From assembly GCA_033675265.1 (NCBI GenBank), contig JAUJYZ010001280.1, positions 343,501 to 407,500 of the forward strand: a stretch of 64,000 nucleotides of DNA. Reading direction: 5' to 3'. Both the position numbers and the translations under genes were made by a program. Below the pieces are notes generated by a model that made no database searches, was not told the DNA's origin, and saw only the letters and a list, made by a program, of their open reading frames with translations. This document shows, one piece after another, positions 1 to 9,474 of this stretch. The number at the start of each line of letters is the position of its first letter. Within the stretch, counting starts at the first letter, position 1. Origin of the DNA: Actinostola sp. cb2023. Taxonomy: Eukaryota; Cnidaria; Anthozoa; Actiniaria; Actinostolidae.

Positions 1-502
1 CGTCCTCGTCTTTCGTGTAGTCATAGCCGCCATTTTGAGTTGCAATGTCAAATACTTCGATGGTGTCGTTTCGGCTCTGTGGTTTAAAAGCGTATGGGCA
101 GAACAGATAATAGTCCTTGTACTGGTCTCTGTCAAAGCATATCACAGAACCAAACGAAGGGGGAGAAAACATAACTATTGATCGAACGCCACGGTACAGG
201 AATTCATCATCTTCAGCCATTGATCGGCCGTTCTTGTGGTTCTTCAGCCGCCAGAGCGACGTCATCAAGTTCGCAACCTCAAGAACAAGCAACGCTTCTC
301 TCTTCCATCGGTTGTGGTGAAGAAGAATATCCAAATAGACGACTTTCTCACATTTAGTTTGATTCTCAACGTTCTGTACATAGCGTAATGCTGACTGTAA
401 ATGATTCGCGGCTGTATCGTTAAACATGGCTGAAACTTTTAGCAATACCGAGACCAAAACAAATGAAAACCACATAGGCATGTGCTTTACATGTACAAAC
501 AT
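1..502 (-). CDS. GPR158/GPR179-like class C receptor, first exon (partial)
   Basis: An open frame on the minus strand runs from ATG at 502 (a second in-frame ATG is at 481) through the window edge, with an in-frame TAG just upstream of the first ATG. It starts with a hydrophobic signal-peptide-like stretch (FSFVLVSVLLKVSA). It then closely follows exon 1 of the receptor at 37116-37921: both carry LRYVQ/LHYVQ, the shared block LEVANLMTSLWR, VRS..MFS, GSV.CF and FCPYA. Those blocks belong to the extracellular Cache-type ligand-binding domain of GPR158-like receptors (metabotropic glycine receptor family), which act at the plasma membrane. The rest of the gene lies to the left, outside the window. 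It is a same-strand paralogue of the complete gene at 21-38 kb. The family assignment rests on that paralogue; activity cannot be judged. Confidence 0.8.
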   Translation of the reverse strand, partial: MFVHVKHMPMWFSFVLVSVLLKVSAMFNDTAANHLQSALRYVQNVENQTKCEKVVYLDILLHHNRWKREALLVLEVANLMTSLWRLKNHKNGRSMAEDDEFLYRGVRSIVMFSPPSFGSVICFDRDQYKDYYLFCPYAFKPQSRNDTIEVFDIATQNGGYDYTKDED

Positions 503-879
503 TTCAGCGTCCAGCTATCAGGATGTATTGAAGAACAGATCAGTCTAATGATATCAGTCACACAAAGCGGACTCACAGGTGTATCGTACGTAACTGATTG
601 ACGTATAACATTCTAGTGGGCGAAAGATGTTCAACTTGCAAATAAAGGTTACTGGATTTGAACAGCCGTTTAATCTTGTCTCTGAGAATAGTAAACACTG
701 CGACACATAAAGAAGCTCCAGATTTAATCTTTCCAAATCGTTGAGCTCTCTAGCTATCCCTCGGCTGTACAAAATACGATGTATTAATTTAAACAACTCC
801 AGGTTTATGGCTTCATTGATTGACATTCTGAAATAGAAGTAATAATTCATTCTGTTCTTTTGACCACTCGACGTTCAAG
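503..879. other. 5' flank of the partial receptor gene; no gene supported
   Basis: A 98-codon minus-strand frame spans 554-850, but it has no recognisable motif and no clear splice signals. It may be upstream UTR or chance. Nothing else is visible. Confidence 0.4.
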
Positions 880-1503
880 TTCTATTTAACAATTAGACTA
901 CGAGTTCGAGTTTTCTATTTAACAATCAGACTACGAGTTCGAGTTTTCTATTTAACAATTAGACTACGAGTTCGAGTTTTCTATTTAACAATCAGACTAC
1001 GAGTTCGAGTTTTCTATTTAACAATTAGACTACGAGTTCGAGTTTTCTATTTAACAATTAGACTACGAGTTCGACTGTTTTCTATTTAACAATTAGACTA
1101 CGAGTTCGAGTTTTCGAGTTTTCTATTTAACAATCAGACTACGAGTTCGAGTTTTCTATTTAACAATTAGACTACGAGTTCGAGTTTTCTATTTAACAAT
1201 CAGACTACGAGTTCGAGTTTTCTATTTAACAATTAGACTACGAGTTCGACTGTTTTCTATTTAACAATTAGACTACGAGTTCGACTGTTTTCTATTTAAC
1301 AATCAGACTACGAGTTCGAGTTTTCTATTTAACAATCAGACTACGAGTTCGAGTTTTCTATTTAACAATTAGACTACGAGTTCGACTGTTTTCTATTTAA
1401 CAATTAGACTACGAGTTCGAGTTTTCTATTTAACAATTACTGGACTACGGCTGAGTTCGAGTTTTCTATTTAACAATTAGACTACGAGTTCGACTGTTTT
1501 CTG
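880..1503. repeat. 33-bp minisatellite, about 18 copies
   Basis: Head-to-tail copies of a unit containing TTCTATTTAACAAT and GACTACGAGTTCGAG. Spacing is 33 bp, with variants lengthened by 2-11 bp (TTCGACTG instead of TTCGAG; a doubled TTTTCGAG; a disturbed copy near 1437-1455). Units with AATTAGAC and AATCAGAC are interspersed, which suggests higher-order duplication. The array lies about 380 bp upstream of the partial receptor's start codon. Confidence 0.95.
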
Positions 1504-1880
1504 TGAATCAATAGTCAATGAGGCGCGTAGCGCCGAGTTGATTGTTTGACTCATAGTAAACTCGAACACCAACTAGCATACATACTACCTTCGATTTTAT
1601 ACCAATATTTATTGATTTCTCGCTTTGTTTTTGTTCGAAACGTCAGCTTTTTCGCTACTCCCTATCTATCACGCAATATATAGTGAGTACGTTAGAGAAT
1701 CAGATTGCAGGATTCGTGTCAGTATGCTAGTTGGTTTCTGCTAATTAGGTTGATACTCAGTTCAACCAGTTCATCGTGTTCATCAGTTGGTAATTTATAT
1801 TATTACTCGACAAAAATAGAAATTCAGAATTTATTTCAGATAACCAGTATGATGATGTGGCTAGATGGACTTCAGTCACG
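1504..1880. other. Gene-free spacer
   Basis: An imperfect palindrome (GAGGCGCGTAGCGCC) lies at 1519-1533. No coding signal is seen in the rest. Confidence 0.4.
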
Positions 1881-1881
1881 A

Positions 1882-2136
1882 TTATATATACACCTATTTC
1901 AAAAAACGCTGGCATCTGAAATCTGAATCTGAAATCTGAATCTGTGACCTAAAAACACTCGTAGCCACACTATTCGCCAACGCAGGTCTTCGCCTAATGG
2001 TCGTGTAGGCATATTCCAGTAATTACCAGATACAGTGTATATGTAATACCCTCATGCCCACAATAATAATAAGATTTCAGATTTCAAATTCAGATTTCAG
2101 ATGCCAACGTTTTTTGAAATAGGTGTATATATATAC
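1882..2136. mobile_element. Inverted-repeat element, about 255 bp
   Basis: The left arm (TATATATACACCTATTTC, then CATCTGAAATCTGAA) is matched in inverse orientation at 2085-2136 (TTCAGATTTCAGATG, then GAAATAGGTGTATATATA). The arms are about 45-55 bp and the middle has no coding potential. The form is MITE-like. No target-site duplication was certain because the ends are TA repeats. Confidence 0.65.
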
Positions 2137-2310
2137 TATTGTCTACCATTCACAATATCCTTAATGACATTTCTATCAGTGTACCTGCTTGAATAATCGT
2201 TGGTTAATCTTGAAAGCTACGATCGAAAGGAATTGTGGAAGATTAAAACTCTCAAATAACATCACCAAATCATCGACCTTTTTATCCAGACTTGTAGGAT
2301 CTTAGTTTAA

Positions 2311-2756
2311 AGTGCTACTTGGACGAAAATCGATCGAAGTTTAATTTAGCTGAAACTTCACTGAAATAATCTCAAAGACCCATACAATTACTGGTTAATG
2401 TGTTTTTAGTTTCTTGAATTATTTTATTTCTATGAAGCTAAAAGTTTGGGTGAAGGAGTTTTCTTACATTATTTGTGCTTAGGATTGATTGTCTGACCAA
2501 TTGTCTTCAATGCAGAGCTGTTATCTGAACAAAACATTGGGATATTTTGACTTACAAAATACAAAGAAATGTATGGAGCTGAATGTTGGGTTGAGTAGAT
2601 GACGTCACTGACACCTCTAAAGATTCATAAAAATATAGTACTTCCCTCTGGAATATCGAAAAAAGATTTTAACTAGTTATTATGAGACCCTTGACGAATT
2701 ATTCAATGAAGTTTCAGCTGAATTAAATTTCGATCGATTTTCGTCCAGGTAGCACT
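2311..2756. mobile_element. 446-bp inverted-repeat element in a TTAA target
   Basis: The termini AGTGCTAC.TGGACGAAAATCGATCG and its inverse at 2700-2756 form arms of roughly 55 bp. TTAA flanks both ends (2307-2310 and 2757-2760). A related sequence at 54421-54480 carries the same left flank (CCAGACTTGTAGGATCTTAG) followed directly by a single TTAA, so it behaves as an unoccupied site. TTAA targets are known for piggyBac and Kolobok superfamilies; which one applies is not determined. There is no transposase, so the element is non-autonomous. Confidence 0.75.
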
Positions 2757-2984
2757 TTAAATACCTTGTTATACTAAAAGTGCACGCTGTCTAAGAAGCT
2801 CCAGTGTTGATGTTTTCCATCTTGATTGCTTTCAAAACTCTTGCCAAGTGTTATGTTATAAACAAATATTTTTGTTTAATATTTAATGTCATCCATTGCT
2901 TTATAAAATATTATTACGTAAGACTACATGAATTACAATGAAGGCTTTTCTAATTTTCATTGTCGTAAGCTTTTACATGAAACC

Positions 2985-3335
2985 AAGGTTACAATTATGG
3001 CGGCCATCTTGAAAAGTAACCAAGCCTAAGGGAGATTACAGTTATGGCGGCCATCTTGAATAGTAACCAAGCCTTTGCTTAAAAGCGAAGTTGCAATTAT
3101 GGCGGCCATCTTGAAAAGTAACCAAGCCCAAGCGAGGTTACAGTTATAGCGGCCATCTTGAATAGTAACCAAGCCTAAGCGCGGTTACAGTTACAGCGGC
3201 CATCTTGAAAAGTAACCACGCCTAAGCGAGGTTACAGTTATAGCAACCAACTTGAAAAGTAACCAAGCCTTTGCTTAAAAGCGAGGTTACAATTATGGCG
3301 GCCATCTTGAAAAGTAACCAAGCCTTTGTTAAACC
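2985..3335. repeat. 55-bp repeat family, short array
   Basis: About seven copies of a unit containing GGTTACAGTTAT, GCGGCCATCTTGAAAAG and GTAACCAAGCC. It is the same family as the large array at 19327-20935 and the single copies inside the receptor units. Confidence 0.9.
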
Positions 3336-3441
3336 CAGCAAGGAAAATAGGTTACGTAATGGGGAACTGTCATTTACATAAATTACTACTTCGACGGAAT
3401 TCCAACGATACATACAAAAAACAACCACACCACAGGTTTGG

Positions 3442-3635
3442 TTAAGCCGAATCTACACGAGCAAGTTTTCCTTGACAAGTTTTCCTGAACAACTTGCTCG
3501 TGTAGACGACAAAAACATCGCCAATTTTTCCTTTTCAAGGAAAACTTGCTCGTGTAGATGACAATTTTCCTTGTCAAGGAAAAGTTGTCAAGGAAAACTT
3601 GTCAAGGAAAACTTGTTCGTGTAGATGCGGCCTTA
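3442..3635. mobile_element. Hairpin element with TCTACACGAGCAAG termini
   Basis: It starts TTAAGCCGAATCTACACGAG and ends with GTGTAGATGCGGCCTTA. The interior holds several inverted copies of ACACGAGCAAGTTTTCCTTG. TTA flanks both ends (3442-3444, 3633-3635), a 3-bp target duplication of the kind made by PIF/Harbinger-like elements. Related copies lie at 47509-47627, about 47667-47820 and about 54821-54947. Confidence 0.6.
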
Positions 3636-4020
3636 TAGTATGTTAAGGCCTGGGAATTTAAAAGAATTTCCCTAAACAATTACGTTTTGGTGCGTTTTTC
3701 AAGATAAGAGATGGGTTACGTGACCAGTTACGTCACAAATCTCGTTTTTCAATTTGGGGGAGACGGAGACAAAAGGTACCAAAGTTATTTTAAGTCACGT
3801 GACCTATTTTACATAATCTCTCCTTTAAAACTTCCTACCTGTCTATATAACTATGTAACTATCTAAGTATGTATCTATGTAACTATCTAAGTATGTATGT
3901 GTGTATGTGTGTATGTATGTATGTATATGTATTAATAACGAAAGAACAATCAACAATCGCATGAAGAAGGTCGGGAAATTCATGGCCGAATAATCTTTAA
4001 TTTTCAATTGACATTGATCA
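3636..4020. repeat. Spacer with GTAT-rich simple repeats
   Basis: Bases 3843-3930 consist of CTATGTAACTATCTAAGTATGTAT-like and GTATGTGTGTATGTATGT simple repeats. No gene signal is seen in the remainder. Confidence 0.6.
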
Positions 4021-4969
4021 GTTGTTTGCTCACTTCCAAGTACACTGAACACATCGCGTCAACAACATTCTCAAATTGTCACAGGTCTCAAAATGAGCAA
4101 TCTGAAAGAATCTGTCAATTGTGTCCGCCATTTTGAAAGATTGGCCAAATAAGCCAAACGTTGCATTTTCCATACTCTGTTAAACAGGTCGATAGCTTAG
4201 CTTGTCCAATGTGACAAAATACAGAAAATCGTTGGAAAACAACGATTCCACTCGCGCTCGCTTTGTACGTGCTAAAAACTAAACCGGTTGGCGGTTAACT
4301 CTAACACGTCAAAACGAACAATTACAATAAGCATAATTAGCTACATTTGCGGAGAAAAAAAAAACACAACAGCTTCCATTACACATCTACATTTGTTATC
4401 GATCCATTTCCGTGCAAACGTATTCAAGAACCCACTCGATCTCTCTTTGTGGACACTGAAATTCCGTTCGAATGTGGGAATTCAAATGTGTGCATTCTTA
4501 CGAGCATTTCCGTTGTTAACAAATGTCATCTGCAATTATTGTACTCGCTACTGATCGACGCATGCAAGTCCGAAACATGACTGTGCTATAACCTGTCAAT
4601 GTACGGCGATGTCAGTCATTTGGAGTCGTTGTATAAAATCATAAGATTTGAGATTTCTTCTTTTTAGATGGCAAATATAACCTTTACAGCTATAATTTTG
4701 TTTCCGTTGTTTTAAAGACGAAGTACGTTCAAGTGTATGCGTAGGTCCCTAAAAAGTCGAAAACAAGTAAAGTAAATTGAAAGACGATGTGTGACAATGA
4801 CCAGGAAATCTCAAACAACAAAAGACCAGGGAAAATAAAAGATGCATCAAAGCTTAGTTGTGGTTCATATTCCTCGTCGATTCTGTTCGCGTCAGTTCAA
4901 TCTTGATGCCTTAGACTGACATTGAAGATTTCTTGGGACATTGGTTCCAGGCAGCCCTACCCCTCTGAG
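4021..4969 (+). promoter_or_regulatory. Upstream region of receptor copy 1 (type A)
   Basis: Repeat unit 1 begins near CACTTCCAAGTACACTGAAC. A TATA-like GTATAAAATC sits at about 4631, roughly 340 bp before the ATG. The stretch between GGTTGGCGGTTA (4286) and AAGTACGTTCAAG (4722) is shared only with copy 2 and is about 320 bp longer than the equivalent in copies 3 and 4. Promoter activity is inferred, not shown. Confidence 0.4.
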
Positions 4970-5893
4970 ATGTCTGAAGTCACTCAAATTGTTCTCTTTG
5001 CTGTTGAGTTGGTAGGCGCGATAGTGGGTAACTTATTTCTTCTCGTCCTGCTGTTCCGATCAAGAGATCTCCGTCGTTCGGCGTCCAAAAATGTCATTTT
5101 CAACTGCGCGTCAGCAGACTTCACCAACGCCATGATAAACGTATCTCTCGCCTTGGATTATGTTGTCTTGAAGACTGGAAACCTGAAGGGAACTGTCGCG
5201 CCCGTTGCTGTTAACATAATGATAACATTCTTGATGCTCATGACTTTGCATTCCACTCTGATCGTGATAGCAGATCGACTTTTTATCGTCAAATTTCCAC
5301 TCAAGTACAACAACATGATGACAGTGAAGAAAGCGCGCACTGCCATCGCGACGATGTGGCTCGTTACGTTTCTGTTCAGCATTCTGCTCAACGTAATCAG
5401 GATGGTACGAGATCCTCCATCAGCTAACTCCAGCCCCCTTGAGTACATGGGACGCCAGCACAAAACAAACGGCAAGTACATCGTGTTTCTGATGATGCTT
5501 GTAATCTTCATAGAGGTCGCCGTTCTGTCCGGGATGCTCTATCGGGAACTCCAAAAGCTGCTCAAGAAAAGGCTCGTATCACGCTCAAACGAAAGTGAAA
5601 CCTTGAGAATGAAAGCTGAGAGGGAAAAGATTGCCACGTCTTGCAGGACTGTGCTGTTGGTGATGGTAATCTACATGGCTTGCTTCTTTCCTGGTCTGTT
5701 GAACGGCTTTTCTCGAATCATAAACATTGAACTGGCGACCAAAGGAAATATCCGAGCTTTTACCACAATCTTCTCAGCACAACTGAGCTCGCTATTCAAT
5801 CCCATGGTGTTCATTCTACGATCGTCCGACTTGCGTCAGTCTGCAGTAAGGCTTTTGACAAATCGTTCCAACAGAATTCATATAGAGCCTTAG
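4970..5893 (+). CDS. Class A (rhodopsin-like) GPCR, tandem copy 1
   Basis: Single-exon frame of 307 residues. The first ATG in frame is at 4970 (MSEVTQ...); the longer open frame upstream has only a TTG. Seven hydrophobic segments are visible. Class A landmarks: N21 in TM1 (VGNL), D50 in TM2 (ASAD), DRL at 102-104 in place of DRY followed by FPLKY, W130 in TM4, CFFPG at 238-242 for the TM6 CWxP motif, and NPMVF at 277-281 for NPxxY. The usual TM3-ECL2 disulfide cysteines are not apparent. ECL3 is type I (ELATKGNIRAF). The tail ends RIHIEP at a TAG because of one extra T relative to copies 2 and 3. It is a membrane receptor; the ligand is unknown and no orthologue is recognised. Confidence 0.9.
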   Translation: MSEVTQIVLFAVELVGAIVGNLFLLVLLFRSRDLRRSASKNVIFNCASADFTNAMINVSLALDYVVLKTGNLKGTVAPVAVNIMITFLMLMTLHSTLIVIADRLFIVKFPLKYNNMMTVKKARTAIATMWLVTFLFSILLNVIRMVRDPPSANSSPLEYMGRQHKTNGKYIVFLMMLVIFIEVAVLSGMLYRELQKLLKKRLVSRSNESETLRMKAEREKIATSCRTVLLVMVIYMACFFPGLLNGFSRIINIELATKGNIRAFTTIFSAQLSSLFNPMVFILRSSDLRQSAVRLLTNRSNRIHIEP

Positions 5894-5940
5894 TAACTAA
5901 CCCAGTATAAGGCAAACAGTTTTCCAAAGTGTTGTAAATG

Positions 5941-6124
5941 GCTCTTGTTGACAATAGACACTCTCCAGCACAAGAAACCGTCCACTAAGATGTTGACGAT
6001 CAAAATGCTTAAACTAGCGTTATTTTCTACAAGGTATGGTGAATGTTTGGGACAAAACAAATACATTTTGACAGAGATGATCTAGTCTCATTGTTAGTAT
6101 TGATTATTATGTACATAATTGACG
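5941..6124 (+). repeat. Single 155-bp repeat unit and 3' flank of copy 1
   Basis: One unit (TTGACAATAGACACTCTCC ... GATCTAGTCTCATTGTTAG) follows the copy 1 stop codon. Copies 2 and 3 have four such units here. A possible polyadenylation signal AATAAA is at about 6271, some 375 bp after the stop. Confidence 0.7.
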
Positions 6125-6352
6125 CACGTTAGAGTCGTTTTCGAATGAGTGGGAAGTAGTTACAGCGCGGTTCGTGCCCTGCGGTACATATGATATCATA
6201 AGACGTAATCATATTGTACATACAGTCAATGTCATTAACGTTGTCCAGCTAAAAAAAGATTAACACTACAATAAATGTCATGTGTCTCATCCTGTATTCG
6301 TTTTGCTTGCACGAAACAAGCAATTATTGTGCAATTGTTGTACTTTGAAGTA

Positions 6353-6500
6353 CAATTGACCAATCTTAAAAATACTTGAAATTCAGCTTAGCGTCACTTC
6401 CAAGATACAAAACAAAAGGAAAAATTTGAATAACAAAACAAACTACTCCTGAATGCGAGGCTAAGTTCAATGTTATGTATTTTTAAGATTGGTCAATTAT
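6353..6500. mobile_element. Small inverted-repeat element inside the receptor unit
   Basis: AATTGACCAATCTTAAAAAT at the left is repeated in inverse orientation at 6478-6500. It is followed by one 55-bp family copy (6500-6586). The same arrangement recurs at about 10302-10450 and 13936-14085, so it was present before the units duplicated. Confidence 0.65.
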
Positions 6501-6694
6501 GACGGCCATTGTGAAAGATAACCAAGCCTTTTAAAAGAACGAGGTTACAGTTATAGCGGCCATTTTGAAAGGTAACCAAGCCTTTCCACTCCAAAAGTTC
6601 CATATTATATTGTGTACATCTATTTCAAAAATAGTCATTCGAAGACCGAAGTGCACTATGGATCAGTTTAAATTAATCGATTTTGCCAGACACA

Positions 6695-6775
6695 ATGGCG
6701 GCGCCAGCAAGCGAAGACCTTCGATGGCGGGTTATTTGTTTTGTGCAAATGCTCAAAGGACGTGGCGTTTGCTTT
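6695..6775 (+). pseudogene. Possible transposase N-terminal remnant
   Basis: The frame from ATG 6695 reads MAAPASEDLRWRVICF. This resembles the start of Tc1/IS630-type transposase helix-turn-helix regions (..SEDLRWRVV..), but it loses similarity after about 20 residues and stops. The match is from memory of the family and is weak. The same remnant is at 10648 and 14278. Confidence 0.35.
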
Positions 6776-7199
6776 AGTTCCGTATTGAACATAATTATCT
6801 ATTTAAATGACATTTTATGAAGTTTCAGTTCACTTGCATTACCTACACAAATCTATATCAAGAAAACAAGGGAAGAAAACCTGAAATAGGAAGTTCAAAA
6901 TGTAGATATTCGAAAAAGGTGAATTAACAGTTTAACAATTCTTAGACTAGACCTAATTCTTCTTGGGGGGTCATTTTAAAGCATGGTAAAAATATTACAT
7001 TGAATTGAGATACTTTTGATTACTCTGTGAGTATTTGAGATTGAGTGAAGATTCGTAGCCCTGATATGTTAAAGAGAATTTCTGGTAGTTCACAAATCCA
7101 AGTCTACATCTACATTAGGGGGGTCCTGCAAAGGGGGATGGATACCCATCACTGCAAGACATGGCGAAATATTCTCTTGATATAGATATATAATAAAAT

Positions 7200-7207
7200 T
7201 AATAATC

Positions 7208-7254
<47 letters not shown>

Positions 7255-7278
7255 TAATAATAATAATAATAATAATAA
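7200..7278. repeat. (TAA)n microsatellite in unit 1
   Basis: About 25 TAA/ATA trinucleotides with small interruptions. It is present in the same place in units 2 (11158-11230) and 3 (interrupted, 14720-14972). Confidence 0.95.
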
Positions 7279-7530
7279 GTAAATATATCAGTAAGTAAAT
7301 AAATAATAGTAAAAAGCGACAAGAGAATAAACGTGTTTCTGTGTATGAGAAAAAGCCTCCAGCCTCAAACCAAGAACTTCATTTGCGGAGAAAGAAAACA
7401 CAATAGCCTCCATTACACATCTTGTTCACAGTACATTTCTTATCGATCCATTTCCTTGCAGACATAATCAAGAAGTTCGGGAAATCCGTGGCGAATAATC
7501 TTTAGTGAAAATGAATTAACATAAATTGCC

Positions 7531-8472
7531 TGCTCACTTCCAAGTACACTGAACACATCGCGTCAACAACATTCTCAAATTGTCACAGGTCTCAAAATGA
7601 GCAATCTGAAAGAATCTGTCAATTGTGTCCGCCATTTTGAAAGATTGGTCAAATAAGCCAAACGTCGCATTTTCCATACTCTGTTAAACAGGTCGATAGC
7701 TTAGCTTGTCCAATGTGACAAAATACAGAAAATCGTTGGAAAACAACGGTTCCACTCGCGCTCGCTTTGTACGTGCTAAAAACTAAACCGGTTGGCGGTT
7801 AACTCTAACACGTCAAAACGAACAATTACAATAAGCATAATTAGCTACATTTGCGGAGAAAAAAAAACACAACAGCTTCCATTACACATCTACATTTGTT
7901 ATCGATCCATTTCCGTGCAAACGTATTCAAGAACCCACTCGATCTCTCTTTGTGGACACTGAAATTCCGTTCGAATGTGGGAATTCAAATGTGTGCATTC
8001 TTACGAGCATTTCCGTTGTTAACAAATGTCATCTGCAATTATTGTACTCGCTACTGATCGACGCATGCAAGTCCGAAACATGACTGTGCTATAACCTGTC
8101 AATGTACGGCGATGTCAGTCATTTGGAGTCGTTGTATAAAATCATAAGATTTGAGATTTCTTCTTTTTAGATGGCAAATATAACCTTTACAGCTATAATT
8201 TTGTTTCCGTTGTTTTAAAGACGAAGTACGTTCAAGTGTATGCGTAGGTCCCTAAAAAGTCGAAAACAAGTAAAGTAAATTGAAAGACGATGTGTGACAA
8301 TGACCAGGAAATCTCAAACAACAAAAGACCAGGGAAAATAAAAGATGCATCAAAGCTTAGTTGTGGTTCATATTCCTCGTCGATTCTGTTCGCGTCAGTT
8401 CAATCTTGATGCCTTAGACTGACATTGAAGATTTCTTGGGACATTGGTTCCAGGCAGCCCTACCCCTCTGAG
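7531..8472 (+). promoter_or_regulatory. Upstream region of receptor copy 2 (type A)
   Basis: Nearly identical to the region before copy 1. It includes the extra segment of about 320 bp and the TATA-like GTATAAAATC near 8134. Confidence 0.4.
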
Positions 8473-9474
8473 ATGTCTGAAGTCACTCAAATTGTTCTCT
8501 TTGCTGTTGAGTTGGTAGGCGCGATAGTGGGTAACTTATTTCTTCTCGTCCTGCTGTTCCGATCAAGAGATCTCCGTCGTTCGGCGTCCAAAAATGTCAT
8601 TTTCAACTGCGCGTCAGCAGACTTCACCAACGCCATGATAAACGTATCTCTCGCCTTGGATTATGTTGTCTTGAAGACTGGAAACCTGAAGGGAACTGTC
8701 GCGCCCGTTGCTGTTAACATAATGATAACATTCTTGATGCTCATGACTTTGCATTCCACTCTGATCGTGATAGCAGATCGACTTTTTATCGTCAAATTTC
8801 CACTCAAGTACAACAACATGATGACAGTGAAGAAAGCGCGCACTGCCATCGCGACGATGTGGCTCGTTACGTTTCTGTTCAGCATTCTGCTCAACGTAAT
8901 CAGGATGGTACGAGATCCTCCATCAGCTAACTCCAGCCCCCTTGAGTACATGGGACGCCAGCACAAAACAAACGGCAAGTACTTCGTGTTTCTGATGACG
9001 CTTGTAATCTTCATAGAGGTCGCCGTTCTGTCCGGGATGCTCTATCGGGAACTCCAAAAGCTGCTCAAGAAAAGGCTCGTATCACGCTCAAACGAAAGTG
9101 AAACCTTGAGAATGAAAGCTGAGAGGGAAAAGATTGCCACGTCTTGCAGGACTGTGCTGTTGGTGATGGTAATCTACATGGCTTGCTTCTTCCCTGGTCT
9201 GTTGAACGCCTTTTCACGAATCATAAACGTGGAGCTGTCAATCGCAGAGTATGACCGAGCTTTTGTCGCAATCTTCTCAGCACAACTGAGCTCGCTATTC
9301 AATCCCATGGTGTTCATTCTACGATCATCCGACTTGCGTCAGTCAGCAGTGAGACTTTTGACAAATCGTTCCAACAGAATTCATATAGAGCCTAGTAACC
9401 AATCCAGTACAAGGCTAACAGTTTTCCAAAGTGTTGACAATAGACACTCTTCAGCACAAGAAACCGTCCACTAA
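8473..9474 (+). CDS. Class A (rhodopsin-like) GPCR, tandem copy 2
   Basis: Single-exon frame of 333 residues starting at ATG 8473. Same landmarks as copy 1 (GN in TM1, ASAD, ADRLFIVKFPLKY, CFFPG, NPMVF). It differs from copy 1 mainly in two places. TM6 end, ECL3 and TM7 start are type II (NAFSRIINVELSIAEYDRAF instead of the GF...IELATKGNIRAF version). The C-terminal tail is 26 residues longer (SNQSSTRLTVFQSVDNRH...) because one T is missing at the copy 1 stop position. The last 14 or so tail codons lie inside the first 155-bp repeat unit. Confidence 0.9.
   Translation: MSEVTQIVLFAVELVGAIVGNLFLLVLLFRSRDLRRSASKNVIFNCASADFTNAMINVSLALDYVVLKTGNLKGTVAPVAVNIMITFLMLMTLHSTLIVIADRLFIVKFPLKYNNMMTVKKARTAIATMWLVTFLFSILLNVIRMVRDPPSANSSPLEYMGRQHKTNGKYFVFLMTLVIFIEVAVLSGMLYRELQKLLKKRLVSRSNESETLRMKAEREKIATSCRTVLLVMVIYMACFFPGLLNAFSRIINVELSIAEYDRAFVAIFSAQLSSLFNPMVFILRSSDLRQSAVRLLTNRSNRIHIEPSNQSSTRLTVFQSVDNRHSSAQETVH

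Noticed and set aside
554..850. 98-codon minus-strand frame upstream of the partial receptor
   Set aside because: No motif, no splice signals and no paralogue before the second receptor gene.
880..1503. CRISPR-like look of regularly spaced repeats
   Set aside because: There are no unique spacers; units are directly adjacent and the setting is an animal genome.
4288..4554. 88-codon frame before copy 1 and its relative at 7851-8057
   Set aside because: It is repeated only because the upstream region is duplicated. It begins without a proper context, has no motif and is absent before copies 3 and 4.
4922..4969. N-terminal extension of receptor copy 1 (KISWDIGSRQPYPSE)
   Set aside because: The frame would have to begin at TTG. 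The first ATG is at 4970 and an in-frame stop lies shortly upstream.
5158..5511. 117-codon minus-strand frame repeated in all four receptor copies
   Set aside because: It is the antisense shadow of the GPCR coding region.
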